Position numbers and translations under genes: made by a program. DNA of 9,915 nt from Methanosarcinales archaeon (GTDB lineage Archaea; Halobacteriota; Methanosarcinia; Methanosarcinales; Methanogasteraceae). Below the pieces are notes generated by a model, which worked only from the letters and a program-made list of their open reading frames with translations, was not told the origin of the DNA and made no database searches. The stretch spans positions 1-9,915 of the forward strand of contig JAUWGA010000056.1 in the NCBI GenBank assembly GCA_030606635.1. The letters run 5' to 3'. Below are positions 1-4,619 of the stretch, one piece after another (the stretch's first letter is position 1; each line of letters begins with the position of its first letter).

Positions 1-918
1 ACGATCGAGGAACTCGTCGGCGCCGATCTGGCGCTGGCGTACGAGATAAAGGACAAACGTGAGAAGATCGGAAGGGTCGAACTTGGTCTTGTGAGAATCC
101 CGATCTTCTGGGAATGGATCGATCCGGTCACAGGGAAGGATACCAGTCAGATTAACTATTACACAAGCCGCCTGAATACGTTAATCGATACGCGAAACAG
201 GGTCGATGCACACCATGAGGAACTCGTGCGGCAGGCGATCCCGGATTTCCATATCATCAGGGACGATGACGTGGTGATGAGCCGCACTGCGGCAATCAAG
301 CAGCGCGAACGATATGGCGAACTTATGTGGCGGATCAGAATCCTGTCAATCGATGATGATTTTGTCAGGGAACTCATCCCGGACTTCGAAGATCGGCTCA
401 ACCGGATGTATGAGACCGAAGAAAACCGGAACTGGGCAACTGACCAGCAAAAGATCATTAGTATGCTCAGGGATAAATATCAGGACTGGCTCAGTGAGGT
501 TGGGGGGGCGTATCTGGAATATCTGACAGATGGCGGACTGGATGCCTTTATTGCAGGGGTACCACCGGGGGATGCTACCAAATGTGGGAGGTGGATTCAC
601 AGTGTTGGAGAATCGTATCTGGACCATCTCACCACCGCCGAAACCGTACAGCAGAGCTATACCTGGCTGATAGACCGCAAGATTCCAGCGGTTGTGAGGC
701 GATTTGAACGCCTGATCGAGAAGGAGGCGAAGTTCGTAGGAAGGGCAGACGGAGAACCGATAGTGGACAGAATGACGCGGGTCAGGCGGAGCATGTTGGA
801 GCACTGGGTTGATAAGTTTTACATGAAGATGCAGGAACTGAAGAGGGATGCGAAGATCGAGCTTAGAATGGGTTTCGGCACTTCCGGAGCACTTGCCCCC
901 CAAGGGGCAAAGTCCTGA
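1..918 (+). CDS. Unrecognised helical protein, 3' part of gene (5' end outside window)
   Basis: The frame is open from base 1, so about 305 residues are visible and the true start is probably upstream. The GTG at 91 is a possible internal start, but no clear ribosome binding site precedes it. I do not recognise the family. The protein is rich in Arg, Glu, Asp and Trp and looks mostly alpha-helical, with long charged stretches such as KQRERYGELMWRIRIL and EDRLNRMYETEENRNW. It has no membrane segment, no signal peptide and no cysteine cluster. The last residues (GFGTSGALAPQGAKS) look like a disordered tail. Codon use and base composition resemble the thrC and amino-acid dehydrogenase genes, so it looks native. 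It converges on thrC with a 12-base gap. The reading frame is well supported; no function is proposed. Confidence 0.7.
   Translation, partial: TIEELVGADLALAYEIKDKREKIGRVELGLVRIPIFWEWIDPVTGKDTSQINYYTSRLNTLIDTRNRVDAHHEELVRQAIPDFHIIRDDDVVMSRTAAIKQRERYGELMWRIRILSIDDDFVRELIPDFEDRLNRMYETEENRNWATDQQKIISMLRDKYQDWLSEVGGAYLEYLTDGGLDAFIAGVPPGDATKCGRWIHSVGESYLDHLTTAETVQQSYTWLIDRKIPAVVRRFERLIEKEAKFVGRADGEPIVDRMTRVRRSMLEHWVDKFYMKMQELKRDAKIELRMGFGTSGALAPQGAKS
893..910. terminator. Hairpin between convergent genes
   Basis: TTGCCCC (893-899) and GGGGCAA (904-910) form a perfect 7-bp stem around the tetraloop CCAA. It covers the last codons of the left-end gene, immediately before the thrC stop codon that faces it. 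It could limit read-through in either direction. No T-run follows on either strand, so an archaeal terminator role is only an inference. Confidence 0.35.
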
Positions 919-930
919 GGCAGCATCACA

Positions 931-2085
931 TCACTCGATGCCGTACATATCCTTGAGTCCGTGCCCTGTTGCGATACAGACAACCGTCTTCCGGTCCAAC
1001 AGATCGCCAGTCTTCCTTGCGCCTGAAAACGAAACAGCCCCACTTGGCTCAACAAAGACGCCGTTTGATCCGAGTTCATCTCTCGCCCGAAGGATCTCCT
1101 CATCAGTCACTCTTATGCAGATGCCGCCTGACTCGCGGATCGCCTTTAATGCAAGCAAGCCATCGATCGGGGTGCCACATGCGATTGCAGAGGCAACGGT
1201 TATTGGATTTTCTATCGGCACGATCGTGTCAGTCCGCTCCTCCCATGCTCTCACGACCGGGTCGCATCTCTCTGCCTGAACGCCTATTATGAGCGGCAGC
1301 GCATCGGTAATCCCGGTGATCATCAGTTCTTTAAATGCCTTCCACACGCTCCAGATCAGGGTGCCGTTTCCTATGGGCGCGATCACAGCGTCAGGAACAC
1401 GCCAGTACATCTGGTCAGCGATCTCGAACCCCACCGTCTTTGTGCCCTCGCACCGCCACGGGTAGTCGCCCGCCAGGAACGACTCGGGATCGCCGCGGAC
1501 CTGGTTCTCGGCGATATTCATGGCATCTGCGTAGTCGCCGCTTGTGATCTCGATCTCAGCGCCATAAGCCTTCATCTGCGCGATCTTCGCCGGTGCAACG
1601 ATTTCAGGGATGATGATCTTGCATCTCAGTCCGGCAAACGCGGCGAATGCGGCGACAGAAGACCCCATATTCCCGGTTGTTGCGATCACCGCCCTCGTCC
1701 GCCCCCCGATGACCGCTTTTGTGATCTCGAGCGATGAGCCGCGGTCCTTAAACGAGCCCGTTGGGTTGGCTGCCTCGTACTTCACAAGAAACTTCTTTGC
1801 GCGGGGCATCAGTCTTGTCAGGTCAACAAGAGGCGTACCACCCTCGCCCATCGAAACGATCCTGGAGAGATCGCCGACCGGCATGAATGGCCAGTATTTC
1901 CAGTGACCCGGGCACTCACGCATGAATTCGTCCTTGCGAATCGTACGCTGTATCGATTTGTAGTCGTACTCGGCGTCAAGCGCGGAATTGCACTTCGGAC
2001 ATCTCATGACCGGGCATCTTCGGATCTTCTCGGGGGAATAGGAACTTTTGCATCCGATGCATCTGAAGAATTTCACATAGACCAA
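931..2085 (-). CDS. thrC: Threonine synthase (PLP-dependent)
   Basis: Converts O-phospho-L-homoserine to L-threonine and phosphate, the last step of threonine synthesis, in the cytoplasm. The 384 residues begin with a zinc-ribbon-like cluster (C9-x2-C12, C29-x2-C32) common in archaeal forms. The fold-type II PLP motifs follow: NPTGSFKDRGSS with the Schiff-base lysine at K113, the substrate loop TTGNMGSS, the phosphate-binding PIGNG, and the typical C-terminal ATGHGLKD. Cysteate synthase and other PLP paralogues are alternatives, but TGHGLKD and the ribbon favour ThrC. The start is a TTG at 2085, 3 bases after GGATGTGAG, a near match to GGAGGTGA. A GTG three codons later (2076) would also work, and no in-frame ATG lies upstream before a stop. 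Family confidence is high; the exact start is less certain. Confidence 0.93.
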   Translation of the reverse strand: MVYVKFFRCIGCKSSYSPEKIRRCPVMRCPKCNSALDAEYDYKSIQRTIRKDEFMRECPGHWKYWPFMPVGDLSRIVSMGEGGTPLVDLTRLMPRAKKFLVKYEAANPTGSFKDRGSSLEITKAVIGGRTRAVIATTGNMGSSVAAFAAFAGLRCKIIIPEIVAPAKIAQMKAYGAEIEITSGDYADAMNIAENQVRGDPESFLAGDYPWRCEGTKTVGFEIADQMYWRVPDAVIAPIGNGTLIWSVWKAFKELMITGITDALPLIIGVQAERCDPVVRAWEERTDTIVPIENPITVASAIACGTPIDGLLALKAIRESGGICIRVTDEEILRARDELGSNGVFVEPSGAVSFSGARKTGDLLDRKTVVCIATGHGLKDMYGIE

Positions 2086-2107
2086 GGTCTCACATCCATA
2101 CAGAAGA

Positions 2108-2293
2108 TCATTGACGACACCCCATTACCCTGATTCGCACCTCACAAACGAGATCCCTCCAATACGCAACATCTGAAGCACCTGCCCGGTCCAAATCCGT
2201 GACGACTGTCCCGCTCAAACACGCGAGACCGCCGGCATACAAATGAACGATACCAGAAATGGTCAGTGGCATCCTCAGACGGTGGACTGTCAT
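2108..2293 (-). CDS. Possible small ORF (61 aa) upstream of thrC
   Basis: An ATG at 2293 opens a 61-codon frame (MTVHRLRMPLTISGIV..., ending RVMGCRQ) that stops 22 bases before thrC on the same strand. A TATA-like TCTTTTAACC lies about 25 bases upstream of this ATG, which is the geometry of a leaderless archaeal transcript. The protein resembles nothing I know. It has no ribosome binding site and no clear codon bias, so it could equally be the untranslated thrC leader. Confidence 0.25.
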   Translation of the reverse strand: MTVHRLRMPLTISGIVHLYAGGLACLSGTVVTDLDRAGASDVAYWRDLVCEVRIRVMGCRQ

Positions 2294-2313
2294 GATGCTA
2301 TTTCTGCAGGATA

Positions 2314-2323
2314 GGTTAAAAGA
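2314..2323 (-). promoter_or_regulatory. Possible TATA box for the thrC transcript
   Basis: TCTTTTAACC on the minus strand is the only A+T-rich TATA-like element seen between thrC and the next gene. It would place the start of transcription near 2293, giving either a leaderless 61-aa ORF followed by thrC, or a thrC leader of about 200 bases. Confidence 0.3.
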
Positions 2324-2349
2324 TTGCCGCGACAGAATTGGCACCCCTC

Positions 2350-2390
2350 AGGCATCGTTACTCCATCATTACGACTGATGAAGGATGCCT
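2350..2390. repeat. Nested inverted repeat at the 3' end of the GNAT-like gene
   Basis: AGGCATC (2350-2356) pairs with GATGCCT (2384-2390), and inside it CATCA (2364-2368) pairs with TGATG (2376-2380). The structure spans the stop codon of the GNAT-like gene and sits where base composition changes from the G+C-richer flank to the A+T-rich island. It may be a transcription-terminating or RNA-stabilising hairpin, or a relic of an element end. Confidence 0.4.
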
Positions 2391-3170
2391 AAGCACGAAG
2401 ACGTTGAAGGTTGTATCTGATCTTCTTTTTAAGTTATAAAAAATAATAAAGCTGAAAAAAGATATGAACAAGTTTAAGAAAGTTAAGGGTACGAGTGTAA
2501 GAAGTCCGCTGCCCTTGTTAAAATCGGGGTTTGAATCAATATAAAATCGTACATGCGGATCTGTAGAGCTTTGCCAGAATGTTTTTTCCTTATCAGTAGC
2601 CTGTGTTATCCAGCCTACTTTTCTGATTAAAGGGTTGTTCTCATCAGCCATTTCTAAACCGAACTCATCAGCCAGGCGCATCATCAGCTTTTCAACTTCT
2701 GATGGAATACCGCTATTATATCGGGGATGTATTTTATAAATGTGCTTCACTAAAATGGCGTAAACACTTGGGTTGATGGGCGAAACCAAGAAATAAACCG
2801 CCCTACTCGGATGAAATATTTTGAATTTTATTGCCTCCTTCAACCAGAAAGAAATATCGGCATTTTTCCGTCTGTACTCAGGCACTAATCCTACTTCCGC
2901 CCTGAAAATAACTAATAACTTCCCATTAATAAATCTTTCAAAACGATGAACAGCAAAATATCCTATTATTTCTTTTCCTGGTTTATTGCGATATATAAAT
3001 ATTTTTGTAACGTTGGCAGGAGAATTAACTACATAATGATCAAATTCACTTTCATCAAGACCCTTAAAGATACGTTTATGCACATCATACAAACTCTCAC
3101 TAAGCTTTTGCCGTGCCGCATCTGTCAGCCTGGAAGGACAAATCGTTTCAGCACAGACTACTTTTGACAT
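2358..3170 (-). CDS. GNAT-like acyltransferase domain protein with C-terminal membrane segment
   Basis: The 270 residues appear to have two parts. The first 150 or so look like a GNAT fold: beta-strand KIFIYRNKPGKEIIGYFAVHRF (about 56-77), then EVGLVPEYRRKN (92-103), which resembles GNAT motif A where acyl-CoA pyrophosphate binds, then strand AVYFLVSPINPSVY (124-137). The usual R/Q-x2-G-x-G/A loop is degenerate (RRKNA), so catalysis is not assured. Residues 221-245 (GLLTLVPLTFLNLFISFFSF...) form one hydrophobic segment followed by KRR, suggesting a membrane anchor. Substrate is unknown. The gene is A+T-rich and stands alone with its own promoter, which fits acquisition by transfer. It starts at an ATG 38 bases after the predicted transcription start. 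Real gene: likely. Function: tentative. Confidence 0.6.
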   Translation of the reverse strand: MSKVVCAETICPSRLTDAARQKLSESLYDVHKRIFKGLDESEFDHYVVNSPANVTKIFIYRNKPGKEIIGYFAVHRFERFINGKLLVIFRAEVGLVPEYRRKNADISFWLKEAIKFKIFHPSRAVYFLVSPINPSVYAILVKHIYKIHPRYNSGIPSEVEKLMMRLADEFGLEMADENNPLIRKVGWITQATDKEKTFWQSSTDPHVRFYIDSNPDFNKGSGLLTLVPLTFLNLFISFFSFIIFYNLKRRSDTTFNVFVLRHPSSVVMME

Positions 3171-3203
3171 CTATAATACCCCTTCGCATGTATGTTAGCT
3201 ATA

Positions 3204-3227
3204 TTCGGTTGATTCCGAAGTATACTT
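3204..3227. promoter_or_regulatory. Inverted repeats at the transcription start of the GNAT-like gene
   Basis: TTCGG (3204-3208) and CCGAA (3215-3219) form a 5-bp stem around six bases, and the overlapping AAGTATACTT (3218-3227) is a perfect 10-bp palindrome. Both lie just downstream of the minus-strand TATA box, where a bound repressor would block initiation. Operator function is inferred. Confidence 0.35.
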
Positions 3228-3230
3228 GTT

Positions 3231-3240
3231 CGCATATAAA
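3231..3240 (-). promoter_or_regulatory. Archaeal TATA box for the GNAT-like gene
   Basis: On the minus strand TTTATATGCG is preceded by the purine-rich GGAAAGG, giving a BRE-TATA arrangement. It predicts transcription starting near 3205-3210 and a leader of about 38 bases before the ATG at 3170. Confidence 0.6.
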
Positions 3241-3535
3241 CCTTTCCTGCGATAAACATCGAAAACGCCGCATTCCCTGAAAACTCCGCTTTGAACCGGG
3301 TGAAGAACTGATATCGCCATGTTTCCCAGGTCTGTTACGCGCAGCCCCTCCGCAATCACGCCCTGGGTCATGCAATGATCCGGTCCTGTGTCAGACTCCG
3401 CCTCCGTGATCTGCAAAGGTCTGCTCACCCCGCAGCAGGTGCGCGCTGACAGTCTCGATGGTTTTGACCCGCGTGTCTGGCGGCTGCCAGTACTGGCACA
3501 ACGCCCCAACCGTTGGATGCACAGACACGATACCA

Positions 3536-3577
3536 CCCGGGCGTGACGATGGCAGCCCCGACCGTGCCACGCCCGGG
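3536..3577. repeat. Perfect 10-bp G+C inverted repeat
   Basis: CCCGGGCGTG (3536-3545) and CACGCCCGGG (3568-3577) are exact reverse complements separated by 22 bases. This is one stem of the hairpin-dense block and would fold stably in RNA from either strand. Confidence 0.75.
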
Positions 3578-3589
3578 CTGCACACAGTA

Positions 3590-3647
3590 TTACCGCCGAG
3601 AGTGCGAGTGGTCGCGGAGTCTCCGCGCCCTCTGCACACTCCGGTAA
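3590..3647. repeat. 58-base imperfect hairpin
   Basis: The arms 3590-3619 and 3621-3647 run from TTACCG at one end to CGGTAA at the other and meet at CGCGGAG-T-CTCCGCG, a 7-bp perfect tip with a one-base centre. In between, GTGC/GCAC and GAG/CTC segments also pair with a few mismatches and bulges. Confidence 0.7.
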
Positions 3648-3674
3648 ATCGCCACAACTTACTCGAGCATGTAC

Positions 3675-3681
3675 CAAAAAA
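3675..3681 (-). terminator. T-run after the toxin gene
   Basis: On the minus strand six consecutive T follow directly after the toxin TGA (the A-run at 3675-3680 on plus). Archaeal transcription commonly ends at such T-tracts. The G+C-rich hairpin block begins just beyond. Confidence 0.45.
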
Positions 3682-3930
3682 TCATTGCTCATCTTTATGG
3701 TATAGATCTAAAAAGATTATTTTATTGTCATCCTTTAAATAAGCATAAGACAGTCTAAAAGAACCCATATAAAGTTCTCTTGTTCCTTTTCTTGTATATT
3801 TCATTGGTTTTCCGATTTCGGGATTTTCTAGTATTTTTTTGATTTGATTTTTAACTCGTTCTTTAACAGAAGTATCTTTTATTTTATGTATCTTTTTTAA
3901 AAAATTGGGTTTATGCTCTACCTCTAACAT
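3682..3930 (-). CDS. RelE/ParE-superfamily toxin
   Basis: The 82-residue protein has the plan of a RelE/ParE-fold toxin: an N-terminal strand (EVEHKPNF), a basic helical hairpin with many Lys (11-36, including KERVKNQIKKILENP), the linker GKPMKYTRKGTREL, then the paired strands LYMGSFRLSYAYL and KIIFLDLYHKDE. Family members usually cleave mRNA on the ribosome, while ParE types poison gyrase; this fold alone does not say which. Basic residues and the terminal Tyr-His-Lys-Asp (77-80) are candidates for the active surface, in the place of the HR/HRxE ending of archaeal RelE proteins. Its ATG overlaps the end of the antitoxin gene by 7 bases, implying translational coupling. It is very A+T-rich, as usual for transferred toxin-antitoxin pairs. 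Confidence 0.85.
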   Translation of the reverse strand: MLEVEHKPNFLKKIHKIKDTSVKERVKNQIKKILENPEIGKPMKYTRKGTRELYMGSFRLSYAYLKDDNKIIFLDLYHKDEQ

Positions 3931-4193
3931 TTTTCTATCTCTTCAAGAAATTTGTCAGCAGGCAGGGAAACAAATTCCCCTCTTTCATAACTCTGCCAGG
4001 CTTCTTCCGTTTTTTTAGCAAAAGCAAGATCCTCTTCGAAGTTCTTACCTAAATCGCTTACTTTTTTCAAGATCAATTGTTTTCCGCTCTTGATTATGAC
4101 AAGTTTTTCCCCTTTACTAAAATCATCTCTCATTTCCGAAGGAATCACTATTTGCCCTTTGGAACTGAGTTTTGTTATTGCAACATTTATCAT
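3924..4193 (-). CDS. AbrB/SpoVT-type antitoxin of the RelE-family toxin
   Basis: The 89-residue protein begins with an AbrB/MazE swapped-hairpin DNA-binding domain (about 3-45): VAITKLSSKGQIVIPSEMR, then GEKLVIIKSGKQLILKKV. The acidic helical tail (50-89, NFEEDLAFAKKTEEAWQSYERGEF...) is the part expected to wrap around and neutralise the toxin. In this family the antitoxin, alone or with toxin, represses its own promoter. The ATG at 4193 is chosen over an upstream in-frame GTG at 4202 because GAGGTGAT lies four bases before the ATG and the GTG falls inside that ribosome binding site. Its stop overlaps the toxin start. Pairing AbrB-type antitoxins with RelE-type toxins is common in archaea. 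Confidence 0.88.
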   Translation of the reverse strand: MINVAITKLSSKGQIVIPSEMRDDFSKGEKLVIIKSGKQLILKKVSDLGKNFEEDLAFAKKTEEAWQSYERGEFVSLPADKFLEEIEKC

Positions 4194-4197
4194 TTCG

Positions 4198-4205
4198 ATC
4201 ACCTC
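4198..4205 (-). promoter_or_regulatory. Ribosome binding site deciding the antitoxin start
   Basis: GAGGTGAT on the minus strand is a near-perfect match to the archaeal anti-Shine-Dalgarno and is spaced four bases from the ATG at 4193. It therefore excludes the GTG at 4202, which it overlaps. Confidence 0.8.
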
Positions 4206-4211
4206 GCTGTA

Positions 4212-4229
4212 TGTAAGACTCGCCTTACA
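4212..4229. promoter_or_regulatory. Candidate autoregulatory operator of the toxin-antitoxin operon
   Basis: TGTAAG (4212-4217) and CTTACA (4224-4229) form a perfect 6-bp inverted repeat with a 6-base spacer. It abuts the TATA box and covers the expected transcription start, just upstream of the antitoxin ribosome binding site. This is where an AbrB-type repressor dimer would be expected to bind. The symmetry is seen; the function is inferred. Confidence 0.55.
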
Positions 4230-4230
4230 A

Positions 4231-4240
4231 TATGCATAAA
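4231..4240 (-). promoter_or_regulatory. Archaeal TATA box of the toxin-antitoxin operon
   Basis: The minus strand reads TTTATGCATA preceded by purine-rich AAAAGA, a BRE-TATA arrangement. Transcription should start around 4205-4212, leaving a leader of only some 15 bases. Confidence 0.6.
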
Positions 4241-4502
4241 TCTTTTGGGGTTTTCATTTTCAATGGACTTTCCGATAAGTCGCGCATTCCACATCCCCCC
4301 ATCCACCCGACCTCCGCACACACAACGGCAACATCACGAAGTCAAAGACCCTTGATTAGAAATCGAAGGCATCAGGAGGATGCATGAGAATAGTAAAGAA
4401 AAAATACGGGCACTAAATAAGCGTAAATCTTGAATCTCTATTAAAAATCAAATCCTCATCCTAGAAAACCTAATTGAACCAAAACTCAACAACATTAATG
4501 AA
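4241..4502. other. Gene-poor part of the 417-base spacer between toxin-antitoxin and Fic genes
   Basis: No credible gene is seen. AGGAGG (4374-4379) directly precedes two short starts: ATG at 4380 gives 17 residues (MHENSKEKIRALNKRKS, ending 4433) and ATG at 4384 gives 10 residues (MRIVKKKYGH, ending 4416). A strong ribosome binding site before such short frames suggests the beginning of a truncated gene or chance. The rest is A+T-rich except a pyrimidine-rich, C-heavy patch near 4285-4325. Confidence 0.35.
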
Positions 4503-4512
4503 TACTAATGAG

Positions 4513-4537
4513 TACTAATGAATGTCAAATTAGTAGA
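4513..4537. repeat. 25-bp direct repeat, copy 1, upstream of the Fic gene
   Basis: This 25-base unit is identical to the copy at 4571-4595, with start-to-start spacing of 58 bases. Each unit contains the inverted repeat TACTAAT-(9 bases)-ATTAGTA, so it is a candidate binding site for a dimeric regulator. A partial third copy (TACTAATGA) begins at 4503. Confidence 0.8.
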
Positions 4538-4550
4538 TAACTTTATCTAC
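4533..4550. promoter_or_regulatory. Inverted repeat GTAGATAA/TTATCTAC
   Basis: GTAGATAA (4533-4540) and TTATCTAC (4543-4550) are perfect 8-bp inverted repeats with a 2-base centre, overlapping the end of repeat copy 1. A further GTAGATAA occurs at 4597-4604, just after copy 2. TTTATCTA within it is also TATA-like and about 70 bases before the Fic start, so operator and promoter may coincide. Confidence 0.55.
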
Positions 4551-4570
4551 AAGACAAATAGTTAAATGAA

Positions 4571-4595
4571 TACTAATGAATGTCAAATTAGTAGA
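4571..4595. repeat. 25-bp direct repeat, copy 2, upstream of the Fic gene
   Basis: Identical to 4513-4537, including the internal TACTAAT/ATTAGTA arms, and ending 24 bases before the Fic start codon. It would therefore lie in or near the 5' leader or at the transcription start. Confidence 0.8.
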
Positions 4596-4619
4596 AGTAG
4601 ATAAAGAGCGTGTGTAACT

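Larger units (their letters stand above)
3241..3674. other. G+C-rich gene-less block dense in inverted repeats (structured RNA or element relic)
   Basis: Between two A+T-rich genes lies a strongly G+C-richer block. Minus frames stay open (for example 3692-3195), but their products are rich in Cys, Arg, Ser and Gly with no recognisable domain, and the longest frame starts inside the toxin gene, so I do not call a gene. Inverted repeats stand out: a 58-base imperfect hairpin (3590-3647); CCCGGGCGTG/CACGCCCGGG (3536-3545/3568-3577); the palindrome TGCCAGTACTGGCA (3485-3498) flanked by GGCG/CGCC; CCAAC-C-GTTGG (3506-3516); and CTGCT/AGCAG (3421-3425/3434-3438). Candidates are a structured noncoding RNA, an IS200/IS605-type right end with omega-RNA, or a decayed gene. 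No SRP RNA, RNase P RNA or group II intron domain V motif was seen. Confidence 0.4.

Noticed and set aside
346..903. 185-codon minus frame opposite the left-end gene
   Set aside because: Shadow of the plus-strand coding frame. It has no ribosome binding site or recognisable motif, and the plus frame is open from the window edge.
2185..2205. tRNA-like T-loop (GGTCCAAATCC)
   Set aside because: The flanking bases do not form the T stem, and no acceptor, D or anticodon arms fit upstream. No tRNA was found at either island edge.
3195..3692. 165-codon minus frame through the G+C-rich block
   Set aside because: Starts inside the toxin gene and runs into the promoter of the next gene. Composition (Cys/Arg/Ser) is typical of non-coding G+C-rich DNA; stems explain the block better. 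A decayed TnpB tail (SCGDLPECAEGAE...) was considered but not convincing.
4503..4606. CRISPR array
   Set aside because: Only two full repeat copies with a 33-base gap, A+T-rich operator-like symmetry, directly upstream of a gene, and no cas genes. Operator repeats are more likely.
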